A DNA stretch of 64,000 nucleotides from Alteromonas sp. ASW11-130 (GTDB lineage: Bacteria > Pseudomonadota > Gammaproteobacteria > Enterobacterales > Alteromonadaceae): assembly GCF_026183735.1 (NCBI RefSeq), contig NZ_JAPFRE010000015.1:62001-126000 (forward strand). Reading direction: 5' to 3'. Each line of letters starts with the position of its first letter. The first letter of the stretch is position 1. Of this stretch, positions 1 to 10,099 are shown piece after piece. The notes under the pieces were generated by a model. That model was not told the DNA's origin. It made no database searches and saw nothing but the letters and a program-made list of their open reading frames with translations. Made by a program: the position numbers and the translations under genes.

Positions 1-605
1 ACTTGCTCGCCACCCGTATAGAAAATATGATCCCACTGCTGAGCCAATAACTCAGTGGTTTCATCTTTCCCCCCTTCAACCACCTGCACAGCATCTGTAT
101 CCATGTATTTGGGGATGAGTTTGGCAATCAAGGAGGAGGTGGCTTCAGCCAGCTCAGAAGGTTTCAATACGGCACAATTTCCTGCCGCTATTGCCGCGAT
201 GAAAGGGGCTAACAACAATTGTAAAGGGTAGTTCCACGCACCAATTATGAGTACTGTACCTAACGGTTCTGCATGTAAGTAACTTTTTCCGGGTTGTGCT
301 ATTAATGGTGTAGATACCTTGCGCGGTGCGCTCCATTTTTTCAAATGGGCCAGGGTATGCTTAATATCGTTCTGTAAAAAGCCGAATTCGCCAAGCCAAG
401 ACTCAGTCTGACATTTACCTAAGTCGCTTGCCAGGGCTGAAAAAATTTCTTTTTCGTTTTCGTCCAATAGCTTTTTCAATTGTCCTAGCTGTTGTTTACG
501 CCATGATAAAGCGCGCGTTTTACCCGTAAAAAAACAGCTTCTAAGTGACTGTTGAATATCACCAGCTTTGCTGATTTGAAACGACGGAACAGAAGAAACG
601 GTCAT
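1..605 (-). CDS. Aldehyde dehydrogenase, class 3-like (N-terminal part; runs off the window)
   Basis: Reading leftwards from an ATG at 605 the frame stays open to the window edge, giving about 201 residues. The protein resembles the N-terminal half of NAD(P)-dependent aldehyde dehydrogenases of the class 3 / coniferyl-aldehyde type, which oxidise aldehydes to carboxylic acids. Visible family signatures are the stretch LGTVLIIGAWNYPLQL, then AAGNCAVLKPSELA (cofactor-binding Lys and Glu), and IFYTGG near the cut end, where the nucleotide-binding loop lies. No signal peptide is seen, so it is probably cytosolic. The catalytic Cys and Glu lie beyond the window. It is downstream of purA on the same strand, but a terminator-like hairpin separates the two. 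Family assignment is firm; the substrate is unknown. Confidence 0.88.
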   Translation of the reverse strand, partial: MTVSSVPSFQISKAGDIQQSLRSCFFTGKTRALSWRKQQLGQLKKLLDENEKEIFSALASDLGKCQTESWLGEFGFLQNDIKHTLAHLKKWSAPRKVSTPLIAQPGKSYLHAEPLGTVLIIGAWNYPLQLLLAPFIAAIAAGNCAVLKPSELAEATSSLIAKLIPKYMDTDAVQVVEGGKDETTELLAQQWDHIFYTGGEQ

Positions 606-684
606 AGCGTTACCGATATACTTATGGCGAAATGGGACTATCAGTATATCAGGGAAATAATGAAGAAAAAGTGGGTTGAATAGA

Positions 685-714
685 AAGCTCCTCCAGCGGG
701 TGCTGGAAGAGCTT
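685..714 (-). terminator. Rho-independent terminator after purA
   Basis: A 13-bp stem (one G-U pair in the minus-strand RNA) with a 4-nt loop lies six bases past the purA stop codon. It is followed in the minus direction by the short pyrimidine-rich run TCTATTC. This should end purA transcription before the aldehyde dehydrogenase gene. Confidence 0.7.
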
Positions 715-719
715 GGAGA

Positions 720-2021
<1,302 letters not shown>

Positions 2022-2122
2022 TCAGAAGTGTAAAAAAATTAGGCGGGGATTCTACCAAAAATGTGCCTTAGTGATCACCCCCTTTATGTACAATTTTAAT
2101 GCAAATTAAACCTGCCTTATAA

Positions 2123-2308
2123 CTAGCGGCTTAAAAACAGCAAGCTGACCACTCCAGTTACCACCAATACGCCCCCTATCTGACGTAGGGTGTTCGTTGG
2201 TTGCTGACTGACTTCTAACAAATACAGGCGCCAACGGTTCGGCATAATTAAAGGACCTAAGCCTTCAATAATGCACACTATAGCCAGTGCGGGCCATATC
2301 CATTCCAT
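2123..2308 (-). CDS. DUF2065 family small membrane protein
   Basis: A 61-residue protein with two hydrophobic segments (about residues 4-20 and 43-60) flanking the conserved motif EGLGPLIMPNRW, characteristic of DUF2065. Its function is unknown; members are predicted inner-membrane proteins usually encoded just before purA. The ATG at 2308 overlaps the TGA of the upstream gene by one base (TGATG), suggesting translational coupling. An in-frame TTG one codon upstream is possible but less likely. Family confidence is high; no function can be inferred. Confidence 0.85.
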   Translation of the reverse strand: MEWIWPALAIVCIIEGLGPLIMPNRWRLYLLEVSQQPTNTLRQIGGVLVVTGVVSLLFLSR

Positions 2309-3489
2309 CAACCTTCCTTAAAGTTACTTAGGCAGGTTAAATCTATTTCATCTGCGTTGTGATACAGGGCGAATCCAAACCGAAGGCGGTCGCCACGATA
2401 ATCAGTTAATACACCATGTTCTTTCAGAAAAGCCGCTAATCTCGCAGTGATATCATCATCTGGCATAGAAAAGGTAAGAAAGTGGCCGCTTTGTTTTAAC
2501 GATTTAACTAACAACGCATCGCGATTAACCAAATGGTGATTGAGTTTATCCAGAGCAAACAAAAATGCGTGTTGGATACTTTTTACATGAGCATGAATAT
2601 CGCCCACACTGATCCCTTCGCTAAGCAACAACTCAAATACCGAGCGCATACGGTAAAGCCCCGAAAAATCCATCGTGGCCCCGCCAAAACGCATGCCGTC
2701 ATCACTGTACTGAACATTGCTATCTTTTCGCTTTTCCAACGCCCCGAATTCAGCGTACCACCCCGTATATACAGGCCGTAGTGTTGTATTAGGTGGCACA
2801 TGAGCAAAACACACACCTTCACCGCTTTGCGCATACTTGTACCCCCCCGCCAAATAAAATACGCGCTGCTGAATTGCACTGATATCTACTGGCTGCGCCA
2901 TAAACGCGTGATAGCCATCAATTACAATTAAGGTGTCTTCATCCTTCACTGCTTCAACGATTGTATCAATATTCTGCACGCTATAGCCTGAATTAAAGAA
3001 CACCTGGCTGAAGAAAACTAAATTTGGTTTGCACTGTTGAATCGCATTGATAAAACGTTCGTTGAAGGTTGCAAATGGCTGAGTCGGCACACGCACTACT
3101 TCAATATTATCCATCTCATCAAGTCGGTTAATTTGCCGGTTAAAACTATGAAACTCACTGTCCGTAGTTACGATAGTTTGTGTCGCCGCCAAATCAAGAC
3201 AGGACAAAATGCGAAACACAAACTCATGGGTATTCGGTGCAAAAACAATTTGTTCTGGGTAATCTGTGCCTAACGTATGTGAAATGTGTCGCTGCACACA
3301 TGGCACCACATCTTTAAAGAAGTGACTCCATTTATCGTCCACCCACTTAGCGCTATCATCCCAATAGGCCAGCATCGCATCACGGGTTACATCGGGCCAA
3401 AAATAATGGCTATGACATGAGTAATGCTGTTTACCTTGATTCGCTTTTAAAAAACGTTGGTAAAATTGTTGATACATCCGAATCCCCAT
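2308..3489 (-). CDS. Class V aminotransferase, kynureninase-like
   Basis: About 393 residues with the fold-type I PLP-enzyme pattern: PNTHEFVFRI for cofactor phosphate contact, a TDSEFHSF segment, the Asp of VIDGYHAF that pairs with the pyridine nitrogen, and the Schiff-base lysine in AGGYKYAQSGEG. These are features of kynureninase-like and cysteine desulfurase-like proteins. The reaction cannot be decided from sequence alone. No other tryptophan-catabolism genes are nearby. The start is uncertain: ATG 3489, or ATG 3477 (sequence beginning MYQQFYQRF), which has a better-spaced GGGGAT. It sits 16 bp behind cnoX and overlaps the DUF2065 gene by one base, so the set may be cotranscribed. Confidence 0.85.
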   Translation of the reverse strand: MGIRMYQQFYQRFLKANQGKQHYSCHSHYFWPDVTRDAMLAYWDDSAKWVDDKWSHFFKDVVPCVQRHISHTLGTDYPEQIVFAPNTHEFVFRILSCLDLAATQTIVTTDSEFHSFNRQINRLDEMDNIEVVRVPTQPFATFNERFINAIQQCKPNLVFFSQVFFNSGYSVQNIDTIVEAVKDEDTLIVIDGYHAFMAQPVDISAIQQRVFYLAGGYKYAQSGEGVCFAHVPPNTTLRPVYTGWYAEFGALEKRKDSNVQYSDDGMRFGGATMDFSGLYRMRSVFELLLSEGISVGDIHAHVKSIQHAFLFALDKLNHHLVNRDALLVKSLKQSGHFLTFSMPDDDITARLAAFLKEHGVLTDYRGDRLRFGFALYHNADEIDLTCLSNFKEG

Positions 3490-3505
3490 TGTTTGCGCAG
3501 TGTGA

Positions 3506-4366
3506 TTAATAAAGCAAGCTATACACTTTACGGCGATAAGACGACTTCAACGCATCACCATCAGCGAGTGCATTAATCATATCCAACATTATTTTCTTCG
3601 CATCGCCAAAGTTTAGATCTTCCAGTAAAACCTGATATAACAGCTCTAATGCTTCGTCGGCCTTATGAGCCTGCTGTAGTTGAACAGCTAAATCCACTTT
3701 CAATTGCAAATCATTGGGGTTTTGTTCCACAGCCTCTTTTAGTTTCTGCATTTCTGGACTTTGCGAAGCCTGCTCGGCTAATTCAATTTTGCTGTTAAGC
3801 GCGTGAAAGCGATTATCCTGCTCAACCATCTTGATTGTTGCGAGCAACTCTTTTGCCTGGTTAATAGAACCTGTTTCGATCATACAGTCTATATAAAGAA
3901 GTTTGGCTTCGAGATTATCTTCACCGAGTTCAAACGCCTGTTTGGCCAAGGGGAACGCGCCTTGATAATCACCTTGAGAAATAGCTTGCATTGCTTTCTC
4001 TAGATATTCGTCTTCTGGCTGCGGAAGGTATTTGGCAAGCATTTCACGAATTTGAGTCTCAGTTTGCGCCCCTGCGAAACCATCGACGGGTTGGCCATCT
4101 TTAACCACCATTACCGTAGGCAGATTTCTAATGCCAAACTGTGCAGCCACCTCTTGTTGCTGTTCACAGTCCACTTTGGCCAGAATCATACTGTCTGGAT
4201 ATTCACCGGCAATTTTTTCCAAAATTGGCATTAGATCTTTGCATGGCTCACACCACTCAGCCCAGAAGTCGACCAATACCATTTTTTCCCGGGACTCTTG
4301 CAAGATAACTTGTTGGAAGTTCTCAAGCGTAATATCAACAATATTGTTTGCGACTAAATTGTCCAT
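3506..4366 (-). CDS. cnoX: Thioredoxin-TPR co-chaperone CnoX/YbbN
   Basis: A 286-residue cytosolic protein with an N-terminal thioredoxin fold (about residues 10-110) and a C-terminal helical TPR region, the CnoX/YbbN architecture. Members hold unfolding proteins under oxidative stress and pass them to GroEL or DnaK. The active-site segment reads WAEWCEPC, so both redox cysteines (C39, C42) are present. That differs from the E. coli protein, known to have lost the classical CxxC, and leaves open a reductase or oxidase role here. The ATG at 4366 starts just before the domain. It is transcribed divergently from the Mpo1-like gene at 4530. Confidence 0.9.
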   Translation of the reverse strand: MDNLVANNIVDITLENFQQVILQESREKMVLVDFWAEWCEPCKDLMPILEKIAGEYPDSMILAKVDCEQQQEVAAQFGIRNLPTVMVVKDGQPVDGFAGAQTETQIREMLAKYLPQPEDEYLEKAMQAISQGDYQGAFPLAKQAFELGEDNLEAKLLYIDCMIETGSINQAKELLATIKMVEQDNRFHALNSKIELAEQASQSPEMQKLKEAVEQNPNDLQLKVDLAVQLQQAHKADEALELLYQVLLEDLNFGDAKKIMLDMINALADGDALKSSYRRKVYSLLY

Positions 4367-4529
4367 TTGTTCTGCCTTTTTCGTGCAATCGTGACAGTGT
4401 ATATGGGGTACACCGTAAGAAAAACAACAATGTTACATTTTCTTACTCATTACACCAGGGCAAGCAGCTGCCCTGTTCTAGTGATTATGTTAATGCTATG
4501 TTAGATTAAATAGTTAAAGGGGTTTTTAA

Positions 4530-4880
4530 ATGAATACAACTGAAGAGCAATTCCAAACATTTAGTGAATTTTATCCCTCCTATTTGAATGAACATAACCA
4601 TCCTACATGCCGCTTGTTACACTTTATTGGCTCGACCCTCGTTTTGGTTGTATTGATTGCATCATTAGTTACCCAGAGATGGGGGCTTTTATGGCTGCTT
4701 CCATTAATCGGCTATGGCTTTGCCTGGGTGGGCCATTTTTTCTTCGAAAAAAATAAGCCAGCAACCTTTCGCTACCCGCTTTATAGCTTTATTGGCGACT
4801 GGGTGATGTTTAAAGATATTTTACTAGGCCGGGTGAGTTTAAAAAAATCAACGACCTCTTCTGGATATAACAATAACTAG
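4530..4880 (+). CDS. Mpo1-like / DUF962 membrane protein
   Basis: A 116-residue protein of the DUF962 (YGL010w/Mpo1-like) family. The N-terminus carries the typical YLNEHNHPTCRLLHFIGS, with the conserved His residues that bind metal in the yeast 2-hydroxy fatty-acid dioxygenase Mpo1. Two hydrophobic segments follow (about residues 37-70), then the conserved WVGHFFFEKNKPATFRYPL and WVMFKD. It is probably an inner-membrane protein; an oxygenase role in bacteria is inference from yeast. AAAGGGG lies about 7 bases before the ATG. The S9 peptidase follows 33 bp downstream on the same strand. Confidence 0.85.
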   Translation: MNTTEEQFQTFSEFYPSYLNEHNHPTCRLLHFIGSTLVLVVLIASLVTQRWGLLWLLPLIGYGFAWVGHFFFEKNKPATFRYPLYSFIGDWVMFKDILLGRVSLKKSTTSSGYNNN

Positions 4881-4913
4881 CCGAACAATGCATGTAAAAG
4901 GAGAAACACGATA

Positions 4914-6992
4914 ATGCGATATTCATGGTGCGCACCATTATTTATAGCAGTAACCTGCAGTATAGGTGCGACAGCACAAGAGGAAGCAACCACGCTTCCC
5001 ACTACCTTGCAATATGAAGATACATTTAACCTTGAATACCCTGGTTCAATACTGTTCACTCACGACGGAAAAAACGTTATTTATGAACGTCGCTCAATGG
5101 ATATTATGAATGACCGCGTCCACACCGCACTGTGGCAGGTATCACTGGGTGGAAAAAAACACCGCCCACTCATTGCGCAGAAAGACAGTATCAGCCAGGC
5201 AACGCTCTCGCCGGATGGGAATACATTAGCCTATGTATCGGGCTCTCAAATTTATCTCTATTATTTTGATTCCCGCGAGCATGCGAAAATAGCGACGTTG
5301 CCCTTTAGTCCATCGAATGTAACCTGGTCTCACGACAGTAAATCGCTCGCATTCAGTATGTTCACGCAAGCTAAAGAAAAGTCGTTATTCACTGGCATGC
5401 CACATAAACCAAAGGGCGCGAAGTGGGCAGATAGTGCAAAATTTATCGAGCGAACCCATTACCGGTCTGACGGCGCGGGGTATCTACCAAGTGGACATAA
5501 GCAGCTTTATATTCTTCCCGTAACAGGCGGAACACCAAGGCAACTAACTATTGGGGATTTTCCTAGTTCAGGTTCGCTGGCATTCGCCCCGGATAACAAA
5601 TCGATTTACTTTGCAGCGAATCGTACAGAAGATTATGCGCTGAATCCTCTTTCGTCAGATCTCTATCAGGTCAATATTAACACTAGAGAAATTACCCAAA
5701 TCACGAGTATGAAGGGGCCGGAATATTCGCCTCAATTAAGTCCAGACGGTAAAAAACTCGCGTTTAAACAACTAAATGATAGAAAGCTTTCTTATCAAAA
5801 TGCAGATGTGATGGTGTTAGATCTTGCATCTGGCGAATTCATGCGAATTACTTCATCTTTCGATCGCGCTATACAAGATTTTTACTGGAAACCGGATAGC
5901 GAGGGCATTATATTTTCTTATCTTGATCACGGTGAGCACAGAATTGCGGATGCGGATTTGACTGGCAACATTGATAAGATTGCTGTGACTTTAGGTGGTC
6001 AGTCGATGGGCCGACCTTATACCTCTGGCGACTTCGCTATTAACAAAAACGGTGATATTGCTTTCACCCTCGCCAACATGAATAAGCCTGCAGATTTGGC
6101 GCTGATAAAAGCAGGGAATAATAAACATACAGTACTTACCGATTTAAACAGTGATGCGCTGGGCCATCTTACCTTAGCAGAAGTGAAACCGCTTGAAGTA
6201 AAGTCATCAGTTGACGCGCGAAAAATTGATGCCTGGGTGGCCTATCCGCCGAATTTTGACGGCAATAAAAATTATCCACTTATTTTAGAAATTCACGGGG
6301 GACCGCACGCCGCCTATGGCCCCCACTTTTCAATGGAAGTACAGTTGATGGCCTCCAAAGGTTACATGGTGGTATGGTCTAACCCTCGCGGTAGTAGTTC
6401 CTATGGTGAGGACTTTGGGAACCTTATTCATCACAATTATCCCTCTCAGGACTACAACGACTTGATGGATGTGGTAGATGCAGCGATAGCCAAGGGAAAT
6501 GTGGATGCCGATAACTTGTTTATTACTGGCGGTTCTGGTGGTGGCGTACTTACTGCGTGGTCTATCGGTAAAACAGATCGATTTAAAGCGGCTGTGGTTG
6601 CCAAGCCCGTGATCAACTGGATGAGTTTTACGTTAACTGCCGATGCTTACCCCTTCTTCAGCCAATACTGGATGCCTGATATGCCGTGGAATATTGCGGA
6701 CCAGTTATGGAAGCGCTCGCCTCTTTCCCTCGTTGGTAATGTAACCACGCCAACGCTAATGTTAACGGGTGAAGCTGACTACCGCACCCCCATTAGTGAG
6801 TCAGAGCAGTTTTACCAGGCATTACGCTTAAAAGGCGTAGACGCGGCTATGGTGAGAATTCCAGGCGCTCCTCATGGAATTGCCAGCAAACCTTCACGCC
6901 TAATTCAAAAAGTAGGCAATATCCTGGCATGGTTTGAGCGCTACCAGGATAAAGAAGCTACCAACCAAAGCGAAACGGCAACTGCACATTAA
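4914..6992 (+). CDS. Secreted S9 family peptidase (acylaminoacyl-peptidase-like)
   Basis: A 692-residue serine peptidase of the prolyl oligopeptidase group. A cleavable signal peptide (about residues 1-21) predicts periplasmic location. Residues about 40-400 form a beta-propeller with TolB-like repeats such as LSPDGNTLAY and LSPDGKKLAF. The C-terminal alpha/beta-hydrolase domain shows EIHGGPHAAYG (oxyanion region) and the triad S541 in GGSGGG, D622 in GEADYRTP and H654 in GAPHG. It should cleave short peptides taken into the periplasm. AAAAGGAG precedes the ATG. A clear terminator follows the stop codon. The exact specificity (dipeptidyl versus acylaminoacyl) cannot be told. Confidence 0.94.
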   Translation: MRYSWCAPLFIAVTCSIGATAQEEATTLPTTLQYEDTFNLEYPGSILFTHDGKNVIYERRSMDIMNDRVHTALWQVSLGGKKHRPLIAQKDSISQATLSPDGNTLAYVSGSQIYLYYFDSREHAKIATLPFSPSNVTWSHDSKSLAFSMFTQAKEKSLFTGMPHKPKGAKWADSAKFIERTHYRSDGAGYLPSGHKQLYILPVTGGTPRQLTIGDFPSSGSLAFAPDNKSIYFAANRTEDYALNPLSSDLYQVNINTREITQITSMKGPEYSPQLSPDGKKLAFKQLNDRKLSYQNADVMVLDLASGEFMRITSSFDRAIQDFYWKPDSEGIIFSYLDHGEHRIADADLTGNIDKIAVTLGGQSMGRPYTSGDFAINKNGDIAFTLANMNKPADLALIKAGNNKHTVLTDLNSDALGHLTLAEVKPLEVKSSVDARKIDAWVAYPPNFDGNKNYPLILEIHGGPHAAYGPHFSMEVQLMASKGYMVVWSNPRGSSSYGEDFGNLIHHNYPSQDYNDLMDVVDAAIAKGNVDADNLFITGGSGGGVLTAWSIGKTDRFKAAVVAKPVINWMSFTLTADAYPFFSQYWMPDMPWNIADQLWKRSPLSLVGNVTTPTLMLTGEADYRTPISESEQFYQALRLKGVDAAMVRIPGAPHGIASKPSRLIQKVGNILAWFERYQDKEATNQSETATAH

Positions 6993-6998
6993 TGAGTT

Positions 6999-7021
6999 AG
7001 CGCCCTAAGGGGCGCTTTTTA
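6999..7021 (+). terminator. Rho-independent terminator after the S9 peptidase
   Basis: A 7-bp GC-rich stem (AGCGCCC / GGGCGCT) with a 4-nt loop, followed by a run of T, starting six bases after the peptidase stop codon. Confidence 0.9.
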
Positions 7022-7130
7022 GCATTAACACCTTGTACTGTCCTTCTTGACCTGAATGGTCGATACACTTGCAGCCCGGGCCGCTGGTACAACGATTGGC
7101 CAAACACTTTATTCTTCAGCTTCAGAGTAA

Positions 7131-7179
7131 AGTGTGAAGTGTGAAGTGTGAAGTGTGAAGTGTGAAGTGTGAAGTGTGA
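7131..7179. repeat. Heptanucleotide tandem repeat, 7 copies of AGTGTGA
   Basis: Seven perfect consecutive copies of a 7-bp unit (AGTGTGA, equivalently GTGTGAA), with a broken copy on the right. It lies in the gene-poor stretch after the S9 peptidase terminator. A second heptamer tract follows 67 bp later. The unit fits the pattern GTnnnAA shared with tracts at 7247, 11415 and 57757. Confidence 0.95.
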
Positions 7180-7246
7180 AGTAGTAAGGGTGCGGAGTAC
7201 CTGTCGGCATATCTATACGCACCGGCTATTTAACACAATACAATAG

Positions 7247-7289
7247 GTAATAAGTAATAAGTAATAAGTAATAAGTAATAAGTAAAAAG
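7247..7289. repeat. Heptanucleotide tandem repeat, GTAATAA unit
   Basis: Five perfect copies of TAATAAG (equivalently GTAATAA) followed by one variant copy, TAAAAAG, and a decayed end. It has the same period and the same GTnnnAA framework as the tract at 7131-7179. Such tracts can vary in copy number by slippage; whether these do is unknown. Confidence 0.95.
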
Positions 7290-7723
7290 TAATAATAAGA
7301 GTAGGGAACTATTCATCGTCAATAATGAGACCAGTAAAGGGCGGCATCTGCTATAAAGTAAGCCGTTCACCGAGACTTGATGTCCATGAGGCTATTATAG
7401 GTTCATTGGGCGCAATAGATGACCAGGAGTTAACTGGGTGGCGGCATGACTTACTTGCGTATTCTGTATGTCGCTAGGCATGGCTTATTCATTTTGCAGC
7501 GCGCTTGGAAGGGGGGCCATACCGATGGACGAGCTTCAGCCAACCTATTCCAGACGAGTTCTATCCTGCATGTGTGTTTGACAGCTGGATTCGTTATCGC
7601 TATTTTGCCCTCGTTAGGTTTGCAATATGACGCATATTTTTCTTAGCGCAGCGGCGATTAATTATATCCTTCATAGCTAACATCGTTTAGATCAAAATTT
7701 TAAGTCAAAGGAAAAAAGTTGCT
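7290..7723. other. Gene-poor stretch before the NYN gene
   Basis: About 430 bp with no convincing gene. A 66-codon open frame at 7446-7646 has no recognisable ribosome site or family similarity and reads as chance. The last 40 bases before 7724 contain the AAAGGAAAA ribosome site of the NYN gene. No RNA gene or strong hairpin was recognised. Confidence 0.5.
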
Positions 7724-8212
7724 ATGGATATAATAAAACCAAGAGTAGCTGTATTTGTCGACGTTCAAAACATCTACTACACGACAAGACAAGCGTACAA
7801 ACAAAACTTTAACTACAATAAGTTTTGGCGACTCATTTCTTCACAGTATGAAATTGTTAAAGCCTTTGCTTACGCTGTAGACCGCGGAGACAAAAAACAG
7901 CAAGAATTCCAAAATATTCTACGAGCTATCGGCTTTGAGGTAAAATTAAAGCCGTTTATTCAACGCGCTGACGGCAGTGCAAAAGGCGACTGGGATGTAG
8001 GCATTACCATTGATGTGATGGATTATTCGGACGATGTAGACAAAGTGGTTCTTGTCTCCGGCGATGGTGACTTTGATATATTGGTCGAAAGGCTTAAGTC
8101 AGGTAAAGGTGTAGAGGTAGATGTCTACGGCGTGCCTGCGCTAACAGCAACAAGCTTGGTTAATGCTGCTAGTCAGTATATAGAAATCGATAATAACCTT
8201 TTACTTAGTTAA
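7724..8212 (+). CDS. NYN domain (LabA/DUF88 family) putative RNase
   Basis: A 162-residue protein that is essentially one NYN domain, a PIN-like nuclease fold. The acidic metal-binding set is visible: D13 in VFVDVQNIYY, the DWDVGITIDVMDY segment around residues 90-102, and VSGDGDFD around residues 111-118. Family members cut or bind RNA with a divalent metal; the target here is unknown. No signal peptide or membrane segment. AAAGGA lies about 9 bases upstream of the ATG. The gene is flanked on both sides by long gene-poor stretches, so it is probably transcribed alone. Confidence 0.9.
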   Translation: MDIIKPRVAVFVDVQNIYYTTRQAYKQNFNYNKFWRLISSQYEIVKAFAYAVDRGDKKQQEFQNILRAIGFEVKLKPFIQRADGSAKGDWDVGITIDVMDYSDDVDKVVLVSGDGDFDILVERLKSGKGVEVDVYGVPALTATSLVNAASQYIEIDNNLLLS

Positions 8213-8298
8213 CATGTTAATTAAAGAAGTCGATGTTGAAAGCGTACATCAACCGCTCGTTTAAGTAGTTTGAACGTAGCAATTACAGTGGAACAGTC

Positions 8299-8324
8299 GT
8301 ACATTGTACTTGCCTACAATGTAC
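8299..8324. repeat. Perfect 10-bp inverted repeat
   Basis: GTACATTGTA and its exact complement TACAATGTAC are separated by CTTGCC. It has no T-run, so it is not an intrinsic terminator. It could be an operator or a stem in a small RNA; nothing nearby decides between these. Confidence 0.75.
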
Positions 8325-8821
8325 CATGTTGAAAGAAAAAATCTTTATACCCAACCTCAGTTAAGGGGATTTTTGCTCAATGAAAGAACAGTGCATTAGG
8401 GTCGGCCGTTTTAATGAGAATGAGGTAGGGTTTTACCCTTAGAAGTAACACCACAACCCTATTCAAAGATTGGTTTGGAAATCCTTGGATACTCTTTCAT
8501 TTAGCGAGTACATATTATTTCCGATTTGGCATCACTTACGGTATGTTCACAATATATGCGTCATAACGTGTCTGTGCAGTTTGGTTTTTACACCTTTACA
8601 CCTTTTGACCTTTCAATACGAATATGCAAATCAGTAGCTCAAATTCATTAGCCTTATCTCCGCCCCATCTTAAGGGCTACTAGATTTTTTAGTACGCAAT
8701 TCTATTTGACTGCAGAACTGATTTTTTTAACTGGATTCGAACATGACCCGAATCCAAATATAAAGTTGTAAAAGCTAATACTGAAAGGGCCACAATTATT
8801 GAAGGCTAGCTATATTTCGGG

Positions 8822-8843
8822 GGTTGCAGCTATCGCTGCAACC
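8822..8843. repeat. Perfect 9-bp hairpin GGTTGCAGC / GCTGCAACC
   Basis: A 9-bp GC-containing stem with a TATC loop, about 130 bp downstream of the sugar dehydrogenase stop codon on the opposite strand. Neither side has a U-rich tail, so it is a weak candidate for a terminator. It could protect a 3' end or be part of an unannotated RNA. Confidence 0.7.
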
Positions 8844-8976
8844 ACGTGGTGTAATTAACAAAAACTCTTTCGTACATAAAATAGCGCTATCCATCCTTTT
8901 TTTGCGCCATTGTTATAGCATACGGGGCGCCATCGTGACGCAGGCCACGAATACCTAAAAATATCGACCGATTTAG

Positions 8977-10086
8977 CTAACCCTTCGGTGAAACTTGCAG
9001 CAACTTACCATTCGCTTCATCAGTAAGTAGATAAATCAAGCCATCCGGCCCCACTTCAACATCGCGAATACGCTGGTTACGGTCGCGCAAATATTCATGC
9101 TCCTTTCCAGGATTATCGCCGTCCATCTCAATTCGACGCAGGTGGGTAAATTTAAGGGCACCCACAAGTAAATCGCCTTCCCACTCTTTAAATTTATCAC
9201 CGTAATAAAAGGTCATACCGCTGGGTGCAATGGAAGGGTCCCAATAAATAACAGGTTGTTCCATTCCTTCCTGCTCAGTTTTATCAGAAATAATCTCGCC
9301 ACTATAATCGACACCATAGGTTATGACTGGCCAACCGTAATTTTTCCCTTTGCCCAACTTATTTACTTCGTCACCACCTTTAGGCCCATGCTCCATTGCC
9401 CATATATCCCCCGTCTTTGGGTGCACAGTAAGTCCTTGTACATTGCGATGCCCGTAACTAAATACCTCGGGGGCTTTACCCTCTGTAAATGGATTATCCT
9501 CTGGGACACTGCCGTCAGCGCGAACACGAACAATTGTGCCGTAATGATTATCAGGGTTTTGCGCTTCCTGCATGTACTTGTAGCGATCGCCTAAGGTGAT
9601 ATACAGGTTTTTTTGTGCATCAAAGCCCAATCGACAGCCAAAGTGAAAGCCGTTGTCAATCAGAGGTTTGGCGATAAAAATATCTTCCCCATTTACTAGT
9701 TTCTCACCTTCCAATTTGGCGCGTCTTACTGCCGAGCTACTTCCCCCATCGCCAGGTTTGCTGTAGCAGAAATATAAAGTATGGTTGTTGGCAAAATCAG
9801 GATCGGCAAGAATATCTAACATACCGCCCTGATTATTTGCAGCGACATCTGGAACACCTTCCAGATTTCCGCTTAACCCGTTTTTAGCATCATATATCTG
9901 AATTGACCCACCACGCTCGGTAATAACCAACCTGTTGTCCGGGAGAAACGTCATACCCCAGGGATGATTAAGACCCGATGCCAATTCGTTAACCTGTAAA
10001 TTAACCGAATCGGCGGCATGTGCCGAAGATGAGCCGACAAGAAGAGTGAGCGCAGCTATGCGTCCGAACGTGGTAGTTGTGTTCAA
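8977..10086 (-). CDS. Periplasmic PQQ-dependent sugar dehydrogenase (glucose/sorbosone dehydrogenase family)
   Basis: A 369-residue protein with a signal peptide ending at about residue 24 (SSSAHA) and a six-bladed propeller of the soluble aldose-sugar / sorbosone dehydrogenase type. Family signatures include LNHPWGMTFLPDNRLVITERGG, the GCRLGFD and YITLGDR segments, YGHRNVQGL, WAMEHGPKGGDEVN with the usual calcium and PQQ contacts, and PSGMTFYYGD. It should oxidise aldose sugars in the periplasm using PQQ. The Dps gene ends 13 bp upstream on the same strand. Substrate unknown. Family assignment is firm. Confidence 0.9.
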   Translation of the reverse strand: MNTTTTFGRIAALTLLVGSSSAHAADSVNLQVNELASGLNHPWGMTFLPDNRLVITERGGSIQIYDAKNGLSGNLEGVPDVAANNQGGMLDILADPDFANNHTLYFCYSKPGDGGSSSAVRRAKLEGEKLVNGEDIFIAKPLIDNGFHFGCRLGFDAQKNLYITLGDRYKYMQEAQNPDNHYGTIVRVRADGSVPEDNPFTEGKAPEVFSYGHRNVQGLTVHPKTGDIWAMEHGPKGGDEVNKLGKGKNYGWPVITYGVDYSGEIISDKTEQEGMEQPVIYWDPSIAPSGMTFYYGDKFKEWEGDLLVGALKFTHLRRIEMDGDNPGKEHEYLRDRNQRIRDVEVGPDGLIYLLTDEANGKLLQVSPKG

Positions 10087-10099
10087 AATATTTCCTTTC

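Larger units (their letters stand above)
8213..8976. other. Long intergenic region with two inverted repeats
   Basis: About 760 bp without a supportable gene on either strand. The NYN stop codon lies inside a 12-bp palindrome, TTAACATGTTAA, at about 8210-8221. Two longer perfect inverted repeats are listed separately. The region is AT-rich by eye. No tRNA or known regulatory RNA was recognised. Confidence 0.5.

Noticed and set aside
7446..7646. 66-codon frame between the repeat tracts and the NYN gene
   Set aside because: No ribosome site, no recognisable domain, unlike neighbours in composition.
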